From Lacunisphaera limnophila (GTDB taxonomy: Bacteria; Verrucomicrobiota; Verrucomicrobiia; Opitutales; Opitutaceae), in contig NZ_CP016094.1 of assembly GCF_001746835.1 (NCBI RefSeq), positions 2,294,001-2,358,000 on the forward strand: a stretch of 64,000 nt of DNA, in the 5' to 3' direction. The notes below the pieces were generated by a model that did no database searches, was not told the origin of the DNA, and saw only the letters and a program-made list of their open reading frames with translations. Positions 25,485 through 34,223 of this stretch are shown here, piece after piece. The translations under genes and the position numbers were made by a program. Within the stretch, counting starts at the first letter, position 1. The number at the start of each line of letters is the position of its first letter.

Positions 25485-27233
25485 TTATTGGGCGCCATGG
25501 GCGCTTTGCCTATCATAGAGCGATTTGTACAGGGCGTTGCCGGCGTAGAGGGCGGTGTGGTCGCCGGAGGCGGCGATGCGGCCGCGGTCGAAGACGAGGA
25601 TCTGCGAGGCGTCGCGGATCGTGCTGAAGCGGTGGGCGATGATCAGGACGGTCTTGCCCTGGACGAGCTTGCGCAGGGCGTCCTGCACGGCGGCCTCGCT
25701 GTCGGAGTCGAGCGCGCTGGTGGCCTCGTCGAGGATGAGAATGGGCGCGTGGCGCAGGAAGGCGCGGGCGATGGCAACGCGTTGCTTCTGGCCGCCGGAG
25801 AGCAGGGCACCGCGTTCGCCGACGATGGTCTCGTAGCCGAGGGGCAGCTGGCGGATGAACTCGTCGGCGTGGGCGTCGACGGCCGCGGCCATGATCTCGT
25901 CGCGCGTGGCGCCCTCGCGGCCGAGGCGGAGATTTTCGTAGATCGTGTCGTTGAAGAGGACGGGTTCCTGGGAAACGAGGGCGATGTGGCGGCGGAGGTC
26001 GGCGAGTTTCATCTGGCGCACGTCGATCCCGTCGATGGTGACCGCGCCGGCGCCGACCTCGTAGAAGCGGGGCACGAGGTTGGCGAAGGTGCTCTTGCCC
26101 GCGCCGCTGGGGCCGACGAGGGCGCAGACGGTGCCGGCGGGGATGGTGACGGTGACATCCGACAGGGCCGGGGAGTCGCCGTAGGCGAAGGTGACGCCGG
26201 AAAAGGCGATCTCGCCGCGCAGGCGGGAGACGGGGACGGGCTGCGGAGGGTCCTTGATAGTGACGGGCTCGTTGAGGATCGCCTCGAGCCTATCCAGGGC
26301 GCCTAGGCCGCGTTTGGTTTCATTGTTCAACGCACCGAGGCGCTTGACCGGTTCGTAGCTGGCGTAGAGCGCGGTGATGAGCGCCATGAACGTCGGCAGG
26401 TCGAGGTGGATGCGATAGGCGTAAAGCAAGGTGCCGGCGATGCCCAGGGTGGAGATGATCTCGATCATGGGCGCGAGCGCCTTCTCGTATTTCACGAACT
26501 TCATCTGCGCGGTGATGAGGGCGCGGGTGACCAGGCTGAATCGCGCGGTTTCGCGGTCCTCCAAGCCGAAGGCGCGGATTTCACGGGCGGCGGCGAGGTT
26601 TTCGTTGAAGCGACTACTGACGGCACCCAGCTCCCGCTGGATGCTACCGGAGCGACGGGCGAGTTTCTTGCCGATATGCCTGATGGGCAAAACCGTCAGC
26701 GGCACGGCAGCGAGGCAGACCAATACCAGCGAGAGTCCGTCGATCTGATAGGCCTTATAGGCAATGACGCCGATGGCGCCGACCAGTGTGGCCGGGCTCT
26801 TCACGATCTCGTTCGCAACGGTGGTCAGCGTGAACTGGAGCTGGTTGGCATCGGCCAGTCCGCGGGAGATCAGGTCGCCCGACGAGTGGCGGCCGAAGAA
26901 CGAGAGGGGCAATACCTGGAGTTTGCGAAAGAAGTCGCGCCGGATGGATTCTAGCACGCGTGTTCCGGCCAGCTGAATGAGGTAGGCATTGAGATAACCG
27001 AAGACACCTCGGAGGGTGAACACGAGCGGCAGCCAGAGCACAACCACGGCCAGCTGCCAGTTGGAGAGGGGGGCAGCGTTCGCGCCGAATACTACGGGGA
27101 AGACCCTGTCCACCATGAGGGGCAAGCCGGCCCCTGTGGCGATGCCCGAAATCACGCCGCACAGGATGCCCAATAGCAGCAGCGACCGGTGCTCACGCAG
27201 GTAGTGAAAATAGGGACGGAAACGGCGGAGCAT
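25485..27233 (-). CDS. MsbA-type ABC exporter (transmembrane domain fused to ATPase)
   Basis: A 582-residue half-transporter of the lipid A/multidrug exporter family. Six membrane helices fill residues 1-310, with the coupling region IRAFGLEDRETARF. The ATPase domain follows: Walker A GPSGAGKST, the Q-loop region VSQEPVLFNDTIYENLRLG, signature LSGGQKQRVAIARAF, Walker B ILILDEATSALD and the switch histidine in IIAHRFST. It would act as a homodimer, flipping lipid A precursors or other lipophilic compounds. It is flanked on both sides by the same palindrome family. It is called by family only, because MsbA and other lipid exporters cannot be separated here. Confidence 0.9.
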   Translation of the reverse strand: MLRRFRPYFHYLREHRSLLLLGILCGVISGIATGAGLPLMVDRVFPVVFGANAAPLSNWQLAVVVLWLPLVFTLRGVFGYLNAYLIQLAGTRVLESIRRDFFRKLQVLPLSFFGRHSSGDLISRGLADANQLQFTLTTVANEIVKSPATLVGAIGVIAYKAYQIDGLSLVLVCLAAVPLTVLPIRHIGKKLARRSGSIQRELGAVSSRFNENLAAAREIRAFGLEDRETARFSLVTRALITAQMKFVKYEKALAPMIEIISTLGIAGTLLYAYRIHLDLPTFMALITALYASYEPVKRLGALNNETKRGLGALDRLEAILNEPVTIKDPPQPVPVSRLRGEIAFSGVTFAYGDSPALSDVTVTIPAGTVCALVGPSGAGKSTFANLVPRFYEVGAGAVTIDGIDVRQMKLADLRRHIALVSQEPVLFNDTIYENLRLGREGATRDEIMAAAVDAHADEFIRQLPLGYETIVGERGALLSGGQKQRVAIARAFLRHAPILILDEATSALDSDSEAAVQDALRKLVQGKTVLIIAHRFSTIRDASQILVFDRGRIAASGDHTALYAGNALYKSLYDRQSAHGAQ

Positions 27234-27265
27234 GGGCGACGGAGGACAGATGACAGAGGACGGAG

Positions 27266-27289
27266 GACGGAGGCCAGACGGAAAAAGGG
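27266..27289. repeat. 24-base direct repeat, copy 1
   Basis: A stretch starting GACGGAGGCCAGACGGAAAA is repeated exactly at 29217-29240. Both copies lie just upstream of a gene start (MsbA-like and oppB) and 8 to 18 bases before a palindrome pair. The adjacent sequence is a degenerate GGAGGACAGA-type repeat. Confidence 0.7.
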
Positions 27290-27306
27290 CCAGAGGGCGT
27301 ATCCGC

Positions 27307-27385
27307 TGCAGGAGCCTGCTTGCAGGCGATTCAAGACCTTGGTGGTAGGCGTGCGTTCCTCATCGCCTGCAAGCAGGCTCCTACA
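27307..27385. repeat. inverted pair of GTAG/GCAG-headed palindromes upstream of the MsbA-like gene
   Basis: Arms at 27307-27330 and 27362-27385 are near-perfect reverse complements with internal GCCTGC/GCAGGC stems. The element is a second copy of the one at 25399-25476. It ends 10 bases before the oppC stop, so it may affect the 3' end of the opp transcript. Confidence 0.75.
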
Positions 27386-27394
27386 ATAAGGGCC

Positions 27395-28276
27395 TCAATC
27401 CTTCGCGGCGCGGACATCCAGGGCGTCGCGGAGGCCGTCGCCGAGGAAGTTGAGGGAGAAGAGCGTCAGCGAGAAAAGGGTGCCGGGGAAGACGAGGAGC
27501 CACCAGTATTCCTCCATCTTCTCGGCGCCGTCCTTGATGAGGGTGCCCCAGGAACTCATGGGGGGCTGGACGCCGAGGCCGAGGAAGCTGAGGAAGGCCT
27601 CGAGGAGCATGACAGCCGGGATGGTGAGCGTGGTGTAGACGATGATCGGGCCGAGGGCGTTGGGCAGGAGGTGGCGGAAGATGATGCGGCGGTTGCCGTA
27701 GCCGAGGGAGCGGGCGGCCTCGATGAACTCCATTTTCTTCAGCGTCATGATCTGGCCGCGCACGATGCGCGCCATGGTCAGCCACTCCACGGCGCCGATG
27801 GCGACGAACAGCAGGATGATGTTCCGGCCGAGGAAAACCATGAGGAGGATGACGAAGATCGTGAAGGGCAGGGCGTACATGATGTCGACCAGGCGCATCA
27901 TGATGGCGTCGGTGCGGCCGCCGACCCAGCCGGCGACGGCGCCGTAGACGACGCCGATAGTGAGGGCGACGAAGGTGGCGCAGAGGCCGACGCCGAGGGA
28001 GATGCGGCCGCCGTAGAGCACGCGCACGAGGAGGTCGCGGCCGAGCTGGTCGGTGCCGAGCCAGTGGGCGCCGCCGGGCGGGGCGAAGGTGTTGTCGAGG
28101 TTCTGGTCGGCGTAGTCGTAGGGGCTGAGCAGCGGGCCGAGGAGGCAGGCGGCCGCGAGCACGAGGAGGGTGATCCCGCCGACCACGGCGAGGCGGTTGC
28201 GGCGGAGGCGGTGCCAGGCATCGCGCCACGGGGAGGAGCCGGATTCGCTGACCGGGAGTGGGGCGGATGCGCTCAT
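27395..28276 (-). CDS. oppC: oligopeptide ABC transporter permease (OppC family)
   Basis: A 293-residue inner-membrane permease. After a cytoplasmic N-terminus and a first helix (VVGGITLLVLAAACLLGPLL) comes the DppC/OppC N-terminal region with HWLGTDQLGRDLLVRVLYGG, then five further helices. The EAA loop reads EAARSLGYGNRRIIFRHLLP. It pairs with OppB in a heterodimeric channel for peptides or similar solutes. It overlaps oppB by ATGA. No ATPase genes (oppD, oppF) occur in the window. Confidence 0.9.
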   Translation of the reverse strand: MSASAPLPVSESGSSPWRDAWHRLRRNRLAVVGGITLLVLAAACLLGPLLSPYDYADQNLDNTFAPPGGAHWLGTDQLGRDLLVRVLYGGRISLGVGLCATFVALTIGVVYGAVAGWVGGRTDAIMMRLVDIMYALPFTIFVILLMVFLGRNIILLFVAIGAVEWLTMARIVRGQIMTLKKMEFIEAARSLGYGNRRIIFRHLLPNALGPIIVYTTLTIPAVMLLEAFLSFLGLGVQPPMSSWGTLIKDGAEKMEEYWWLLVFPGTLFSLTLFSLNFLGDGLRDALDVRAAKD

Positions 28277-29190
28277 TCGAATTTGAGGCGCGGGTTGAGC
28301 CAGACCTGGACGACGTCGACGACCAGGTTGCAGATGACGATGAGGCTCGCGTAGAGGATGACGGTGCCGAGGACGAGGGTGTAGTCGCGGTTGAAGGCGC
28401 TGTTGACGAACTCGCGGCCGAGGCCGGGGATCTGGAAGATGGTCTCGATGACGAAGGAGCCGGTGAGGATGCCGGCGACGCCGGGCCCGAGGAAGGCGAC
28501 GACGGGGAGGAGGCCGCCGCGGAGGGCGTGGCGGAAGACGATGCGGCCCTCGGTGGCGCCCTTGGCCCGGGCGGTGCGGATGAAATCCTGGTTGAGCACC
28601 TCGAGCATGCCGCCGCGGGTGAGCCGCATGATGTAGGCGGCGTACACAAAACCGAGGGTCAGCGAAGGCAGCACACGGTCGGCCGGGGTAAACCAGCCAG
28701 AAGCGTTGAACCAGCCGAGGTGGATGGCGAAGAAGAGGACGAGAAGCGGCCCCAGCACAAAGGTGGGCACGCAGATGCCGAGGAGACCGGTCGTGCTGGC
28801 TACGTAATCGAGCCAGGTGTTGCGACGGACGGCGGCCAGCACGCCGAGGCTCAGGCCGACGACCAGCGCCACGGCGAGGGCGAGACCGCCGAGCTCAAGG
28901 GAGACGGGCAGCTTGTCGGCGATGATCTCGTTGACGGTGCGGTTGGAGTATTTGAAGGAAGGGCCGAGGTCGCCCTGCAGCACCTGCCCGAGGTAGGAGA
29001 GGTATTGGCGCCAGAGCGGCTGATCGAGGCCGTAGTGGGCCTCGATGTTGCGGAGGATCTCGGGCGGGATCGCCTTTTCCGCCGTGAACGGACCGCCGGG
29101 CACGAAGCGGACCATGAAGAACGTCGCCGTGACGATGATGAACAGGACCGGGATGGTCTGGAGCAGGCGGCGGAGGACGAAGCGGAGCAT
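28273..29190 (-). CDS. oppB: oligopeptide ABC transporter permease (OppB family)
   Basis: A 305-residue permease starting MLRFVLRRLLQTIPVLFIIV, the usual OppB/DppB N-terminus. About six helices are present, with the EAA loop near RTARAKGATEGRIVFRHALR. The periplasmic stretch FVPGGPF is typical of the family. It forms the channel with OppC, whose gene overlaps its stop codon. A palindrome pair and a 24-base direct repeat fill the 135-base gap to the upstream binding-protein gene, so permease and binding-protein levels may be uncoupled. Confidence 0.9.
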   Translation of the reverse strand: MLRFVLRRLLQTIPVLFIIVTATFFMVRFVPGGPFTAEKAIPPEILRNIEAHYGLDQPLWRQYLSYLGQVLQGDLGPSFKYSNRTVNEIIADKLPVSLELGGLALAVALVVGLSLGVLAAVRRNTWLDYVASTTGLLGICVPTFVLGPLLVLFFAIHLGWFNASGWFTPADRVLPSLTLGFVYAAYIMRLTRGGMLEVLNQDFIRTARAKGATEGRIVFRHALRGGLLPVVAFLGPGVAGILTGSFVIETIFQIPGLGREFVNSAFNRDYTLVLGTVILYASLIVICNLVVDVVQVWLNPRLKFE

Positions 29191-29216
29191 CGGGTATCAG
29201 CAGACGGAGGTCAGAG

Positions 29217-29240
29217 GACGGAGGCCAGACGGAAAAAGGG
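29217..29240. repeat. 24-base direct repeat, copy 2
   Basis: Exact copy of 27266-27289 (GACGGAGGCCAGACGGAAAA and four more bases), again between a gene start and a palindrome pair. Confidence 0.7.
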
Positions 29241-29248
29241 GGCGAAAC

Positions 29249-29304
29249 GGTGGGAGCGAGCTTGCTCGCGACGGTCTCGAGTCACGAGCAAGCTCGCTCC
29301 CACC
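29249..29304. repeat. inverted pair of GTGG-headed palindromes
   Basis: Arms at 29249-29271 and 29282-29304 are reverse complements apart from one position. Each carries GTGGGAGCGAGCTTGCTCGC with an internal GCGAGC/GCTCGC stem. The arm sequence closely resembles the well-known REP of Pseudomonas. One arm recurs inside a coding sequence at 54851-54874. Confidence 0.8.
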
Positions 29305-29325
29305 GGGGAAAGGCGCGGCAGCGGA

Positions 29326-30939
29326 TTATTCCTTAAAGTGGACGAATTTCCAGTTCTGGTTGTCGAGGGGGTTGGCGGGCCAGTGGACCAGGGGGGAGAG
29401 GGCGTAGACCTTGCGGTAGAAATAGACCGGCATGATCGGCAGCTCCTGGACGATGATCTCCTCCATCTGCTGGTAGAGTTCCATGCGGGCGGTCTCGTCG
29501 GGGGCGCGGCCGGTGTCGCGGAGGAGTTGGTCGTAGCGGGCGTTGGACCAGCCGGTGCGGTTGTTGCCGCCGCCGGTGACGAAGGTGTCGTAGAAGGAAT
29601 TGGGGTCGTTGTAGTCGCCGATCCAGCCGCCGCGGGCCATGTCGTAGTCGAGGGTGTCCATGCTGCGGAGGTAAACCTTCCATTCCTGGTTGATGAGGCC
29701 GACTTCGATGCCGAGGTTCTGGCGCCACATTTCCTGCAGGGCCTCGCAGACGCGGCGATGGTTGTCCTGGGTGTTGTAAAGGAGTTCGATGCGGGGGAAC
29801 CCGCGGCCCTCGGGGAAACCGGCCTCGGCGAGGAGGCGGCGGGCCTCGGTCAGGTCGCCGGTGAGCCGGGCGCGGGCGGTGTATTTTTCCGTGGGCGGGG
29901 TCATGCCGTAAGCCGGCTGCTGGCCGCCGCGGACGACGTTGCGGGCGAGGCTCTCGCGGTCGATGGCGAGGGAAAGTGCGCGGCGGACGCGGACGTCGTC
30001 GAGGGGTTTCCGCGTGACGTTGAAGCGGAAGTAGTAAGAGCCGTAGTAGACGTCCGAGCGATACGAGTCGGGGAAGTCGCGTTGGTAGACATCGATCTTG
30101 GCGGCGGGGAGTTCGTAGGTCTTGTGCAGCTGGCCGGTGCGGAACATGCGTTCCTCCGTGTCGAGGTTCTCAGTGGGGAAGAAGTGGATGGCGTCGAGCT
30201 TCACGGCGGCGCGGTCCCAGTAGGTGGAGGAGCGCTCGGCCACGATGACCTGGTTGGGGCGCCAGCTCTTGAGGACGAACGGGCCGTTGCCGACGAAGTT
30301 TTCCACGCGGGTCCAGGCCTTGCCGCGGGAGGTGAGGCCGCCGTGTTGCTCGACGGAGGCGATATGCACGGGAAACCACGCGTAGTGTTTCATGGCCTCG
30401 AGGAGGTAGGGGACCGGGTGCTTGAGGCGGATCTCGAGGGTGCGGGCGTCGAGGGCCTTGATGCCGACCTGGCTGAAATCCGTCAGGGTGCCGCGCTGGT
30501 AGTCCTCGGCGCCGATCACGGGGGCGAACTTGTAGGCGTACTCGGCGCCCAGCGACGGGGTGAGGATCCGCTGGTAGGAGCGGGCGAAGTCCTGGGCGGT
30601 GACGGGGTCGCCGTTGGACCACTTGGCCTCGGCGCGGAGGTGGAAGTTGTAGACGGTGCCGTCTGCGGAGATGTCCCAGCGCTCGGCGACGCCGCCGACG
30701 GTGTCATTGGCGGTGGGGCCGTAGGAGACGAGACCTTCGAAAAAGGCGTTGAGCAGTTTGTTTTCCGGCACGCCGGTCACGGTCTGGGGGTCGAGGTCCT
30801 GCGGCTCGGCGCCGTTGCCGAAGAGGAGGATCTTCGGGGCCGGACCGCCGGTGGGGGCGGGTTCCTTGCGGCCGCAGGCGGTGGCGGTGAACAACACGAG
30901 CGCGGCGGTGAACGCCGGGAGTAGAGCGCGGGGAAGCAT
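29326..30939 (-). CDS. oligopeptide ABC transporter solute-binding lipoprotein 1 (OppA/SBP_bac_5 family)
   Basis: A 537-residue periplasmic lipoprotein. The signal peptide ends in FTATAC with the lipidated Cys near residue 22, followed by GRKEPAP. Family motifs include PQTVTGVPENKLLNAFFEGL, WSNGDPVTAQDFARSYQRIL, NGPFVLKSW and RVRRALSLAIDRESLA. It captures peptides for OppBC. The ATG at 30939 is chosen because the signal peptide starts there. It is the SBP nearest the permease genes; two more SBP genes lie upstream. Confidence 0.92.
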   Translation of the reverse strand: MLPRALLPAFTAALVLFTATACGRKEPAPTGGPAPKILLFGNGAEPQDLDPQTVTGVPENKLLNAFFEGLVSYGPTANDTVGGVAERWDISADGTVYNFHLRAEAKWSNGDPVTAQDFARSYQRILTPSLGAEYAYKFAPVIGAEDYQRGTLTDFSQVGIKALDARTLEIRLKHPVPYLLEAMKHYAWFPVHIASVEQHGGLTSRGKAWTRVENFVGNGPFVLKSWRPNQVIVAERSSTYWDRAAVKLDAIHFFPTENLDTEERMFRTGQLHKTYELPAAKIDVYQRDFPDSYRSDVYYGSYYFRFNVTRKPLDDVRVRRALSLAIDRESLARNVVRGGQQPAYGMTPPTEKYTARARLTGDLTEARRLLAEAGFPEGRGFPRIELLYNTQDNHRRVCEALQEMWRQNLGIEVGLINQEWKVYLRSMDTLDYDMARGGWIGDYNDPNSFYDTFVTGGGNNRTGWSNARYDQLLRDTGRAPDETARMELYQQMEEIIVQELPIMPVYFYRKVYALSPLVHWPANPLDNQNWKFVHFKE

Positions 30940-31007
30940 GGGCCCAACAGAAAGCACGGGTCGAGCCAGCGCAAGGCGCGCGGGCGGACTTTCTGCCGGC
31001 GGGGGGC

Positions 31008-32663
31008 TTACCGCGGGGCCAGCATCGCGTCGCGGCGGGCCTTGAACTCGTTGCCGGGCTGCCAGGCCGGCCAGGTGTCGTCGTTGGCGACGCGGCGCCC
31101 GACTTCGAAGAGGAACGCCGCGTCCTGCTCGGCGCCGGTGAAGGTCCAGTCGGGCTGCACCTCGTCCGTGACCTTGTGGTAGCGGTTGGCGATGTAGTCG
31201 GTGACCAGTTTCTCGGCGAAATCCGGGGGCAGGCCGATGAACCGGCGGCCGGCGCGGCCGTAGAAGGCGGGCACGCCGACCTTGGCGAACTCGAAGTGGT
31301 CGCTGCGGTAGTAGCTGCCGACCTCGGGCCGCGGGTCGGGGGAGAGGCTGCGGCCCTGCTCCGCCGCGACGGTGGCGGCGACGGCCTCGATGGTGGTGGC
31401 GCCGCTGCCGACGACCACGACATCCTCGGTGGGGCCGAACTGGTTGGCGCCGTCCATGTTGATGTTCGCGACGGTCCGCTCGAGCGGGTAGAGCGGGTGG
31501 GTGGCGTAATAGCGAGAGCCGAGCAGGCCCTTTTCCTCGGCGGTGACGGAGAGGAAGAGGAGGCTGCGCCGGGGGCGTTCCGCCGGCGGCAGGGCGGCGA
31601 AGGCGCGGGCGAGCTCGAGCAGGACGGCGGTGCCGGCGGCATTGTCGGCGGCGCCGTTGTAGATCTGGTCGCCCGGGAGACGTTCGTCCCGGCCGAGGTG
31701 GTCCCAGTGCGCGGTGTACACGACGTACTCGTCCTTCAGTTGGGGGTCGGAGCCGGGCAGGAGGCCGACGACGTTGCGCGAGGCGACATTGCGCAGCTGG
31801 GCGGCGATGGTGAAGGCGGCCTTGGCGGGCAGGGTGACGGGGCGGAAGTCGGCGCGCGCGGCGGCGGCCTTGGCGATGTCGTAGTCCCGGCCGGCCGCGG
31901 TGAAGAGCTTGCGGGCGCCGTCGATCGTGAGCCAGCCGGAGAAGGCGACATCGCCCGCGTTGCCGTCGGGCGAGGCGATGGTGAAATTCTCGCGGGTGTT
32001 GCTGCCGACGAGCACGGCGAAGGGGTAACCGGCGGGACCGGTCTCGTGGACGATGAGGCAGCCCGCGGCGCCCTTGGCGGCGGCGATCTCATACTTGTAG
32101 GTCCAGCGGCCGTAGTAGGTCATGGCCTTGCCCTTGAAGAAGGTGTCGTCGAGGGAACCGTCGGCCTTGGTCACCGGCGGATCGTTGACGAGCATGACGA
32201 CCGTCTTGCCGCGCACGTCCACGCCCTTGTAGTCGTCCCAGCCGTACTCGGGGGCGACGACGCCGTAGCCGACGAACACGACCTCGGACTGCCGGGTGGC
32301 GAGCTGTTCGGCAACGCGCGTGGTGTAGCCGATGTAGTCGTTGATGGGTTCCATCGCGAGGGTCCGGCCGTCGAGTTCGAAGGCCAGGCTGGGCAGCGAG
32401 GTGATGCCGACGAGGGGTACGTTCTGCACCCAAGAGCCGTCGGGGTTGCCGGGGGTGAGGCCGAGTTTTTCGAATTCGCCTACCAGATAGGCGACGGTCT
32501 TTTCCTCGCCGGGCGTGCCCGGGGCGCGGCCCTCGAACGCGTCGGAGGCGAGCACGCGGGTGTGGTCGAGGATGCGGGCCGCGGAGAAGTCGGGGGCCGC
32601 GGCCGGAAGCAGGGTGGTGGCGGCGAGGCAGAGGAGCACCAGGGCGCGGGGCGGGTTATTCAT
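31008..32663 (-). CDS. secreted M28-family zinc aminopeptidase with PA-type insert
   Basis: A 551-residue exported peptidase. The signal peptide (MNNPPRALVLLCLAATTLLP) is followed by an N-terminal region, a PA-like insert (about residues 140-300) and the M28 catalytic domain. Likely zinc ligands and catalytic residues are visible: TAHWDHLG, GAADNAAGTAVLLELA, TAEEKGLLGSRYY, NMDGAN and YYRSDHFEFA. It probably trims peptides outside the cytoplasm and so feeds the transporter around it. It overlaps the upstream SBP gene by 8 bases. It appears joined to that gene in one long frame only because of a frameshift near 32905; its own ATG, signal peptide and in-frame stop of the upstream gene show it is separate. 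Confidence 0.9.
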   Translation of the reverse strand: MNNPPRALVLLCLAATTLLPAAAPDFSAARILDHTRVLASDAFEGRAPGTPGEEKTVAYLVGEFEKLGLTPGNPDGSWVQNVPLVGITSLPSLAFELDGRTLAMEPINDYIGYTTRVAEQLATRQSEVVFVGYGVVAPEYGWDDYKGVDVRGKTVVMLVNDPPVTKADGSLDDTFFKGKAMTYYGRWTYKYEIAAAKGAAGCLIVHETGPAGYPFAVLVGSNTRENFTIASPDGNAGDVAFSGWLTIDGARKLFTAAGRDYDIAKAAAARADFRPVTLPAKAAFTIAAQLRNVASRNVVGLLPGSDPQLKDEYVVYTAHWDHLGRDERLPGDQIYNGAADNAAGTAVLLELARAFAALPPAERPRRSLLFLSVTAEEKGLLGSRYYATHPLYPLERTVANINMDGANQFGPTEDVVVVGSGATTIEAVAATVAAEQGRSLSPDPRPEVGSYYRSDHFEFAKVGVPAFYGRAGRRFIGLPPDFAEKLVTDYIANRYHKVTDEVQPDWTFTGAEQDAAFLFEVGRRVANDDTWPAWQPGNEFKARRDAMLAPR

Positions 32664-34223
32664 CGGCGAGGGAGACATGCTTGTAGTAGCGGGTCCAGAG
32701 AGCGTCCTCCTGCCAGCCGCGGACCGTGGGGCGACGGAGGAAATTCTTGGTGTTGAAGTAGAGCGGGACCAGCGGCAGGTCGTCCAGCAGGACTTTTTCC
32801 GCCGCCGGCAGCTCGTCGCGGGCGAAAAGGGCGTCGTAGGCGGGGTGGTGCCACTGGGGGTAGTTGCCGGCATCGCCGCTGGTGAGGTGTTGGAGCAGGT
32901 CGGCGGGGCGTCGTAGTCGGGGATGGCGGTGGCGTAGGCGAGGTCGTAGTCGCCGGCGGCCATCGCGACGAGGTGGGTATGGGCCTCGCGCTGAACCAGG
33001 GGGATGGTGATGCCCAGTTCGCTGCGCCAGCGCTGCTGGATCGCCTCGAGCACCAGGTTGCCCGCGCCCCAGGTGGTCAGCTCGAGCCGGGGAAAGCCCC
33101 GCCCGCCCGGGTAGCCGGCGGCGGCGAGGAGGCGCCGGGCTTCCGCGGCGTCCTCGGTGAGTGCGGCCTCCGGCACATAGCCCCCGAGCCCCGGCGGCAC
33201 GAAATTGAGCGCGACCAGCTGGCCGCCTTTGAGGACCTTGTGGACGAGTTCGGCCCGATCGAGGGCGAGGCTGAGCGCGCGGCGCACCCGGAGGTCGTTG
33301 AGCGGGGGGCGGGTGGTGTTGAGCGCAATATAGCGGGTCTCATGCAGGGGCACGGTCTGGAGCAGCTCCGGCGCGGTGCGGCGGTAGCTGTCGAGCTTGG
33401 CAAACGGCACGGTCATGGAGACATCGAGCTGGCCGGCGCGGAAGGTGCGTTCCTCGGTGTCGCTGCTGGTGAAGGCGAGCATTTGGATTTCATCGAGGTG
33501 GATGGCGGCCGTGTCCCAATAGTGGGGATTCCGGCGCAGGGTGATCCGTTGGTTGGGCTTCCATTCCGCGAGGACGAAGGGGCCGTTGCCCAGGTAGAGC
33601 CCCGGCCGGGTCCAGCGGTCGCCGTGGGCCGCGAGGGTGGCGGCGTGGACGGGAATCCACGGCCCGCTGGCCACGAGGGAGGGAAAGTCGGCGGCGGGCC
33701 GGGCGAGGGTCAGGACCAGGGTGTGTTCGTCGGGGGCGGCCACGCCGACCGACGTGAAATCCGGGACGCGGCCAGCGAGGAAATCGCGGGCGTTTTTGAG
33801 GGCGAAGTAGAGCGGGGCCTTGGGGGCGGCGGTGGCCGCGGTGAGGGCGCGCCGGATGGAGAACACAAAATCCCCGGCGGTCACCGGCGTGCCGTCGGCC
33901 CACCGGGCATCGGGGCGGAGGTGGAACGTGTAGACGAGGCCGTCGGGGGAGGCGTTCCAGCGGGCGGCCACGCCGGGCAGGGGCGGCCCGCCGGCCGGGT
34001 TTGGGGTGAGGAGGCCCTCGCTCAGGGCGCGGATGACGAAGAACTCGTCGGGCAGGGTGGCGAGGTGCGGGTCGAGCGTGGCGGGCTCGTTGCGCTGGGC
34101 GAGGCGGAGGACCTGCCGGGAATCGGCGGCGGGCTCAGTTTTGGTGCAGCCCGCACCCAGGCCACAGAGGACCCCGAGGGCGCAGAGGGCCCATGAGCGC
34201 CGACTAATGCTCCAGCCAGACAT
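32656..34223 (-). pseudogene. solute-binding lipoprotein 2 (OppA family), one-base frameshift
   Basis: The intact part starts MSGWSISRRSWALCALGVLC, a lipoprotein signal peptide ending GAGC, and runs normally to YATAIPDYDAP. There the frame breaks at a run of four G (plus strand 32905-32908). Adding one G restores DAPADLLQHLTSGDAGNYPQ and continues to the correct OppA-type end, LWTRYYKHVSLADE, with TAA at 32656-32658. The corrected protein is 522 residues. Binding-protein motifs are present (WADGTPVTAGDFVFSIRRAL, NGPFVLAEW, RVRRALSLALDRAEL). A sequencing error is more likely than decay, because both sides are well conserved. It starts 20 bases inside the upstream SBP gene. Confidence 0.85.

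Noticed and set aside
28258-30924. 888-codon open frame on the + strand opposite oppB and the binding protein
   Set aside because: Shadow frame spanning two unrelated real genes and an intergenic palindrome.
31008-34223. Natural fusion of binding protein and peptidase (1071 residues)
   Set aside because: The junction is out-of-frame sequence; the proper end of the first gene and the start of the second are both visible.
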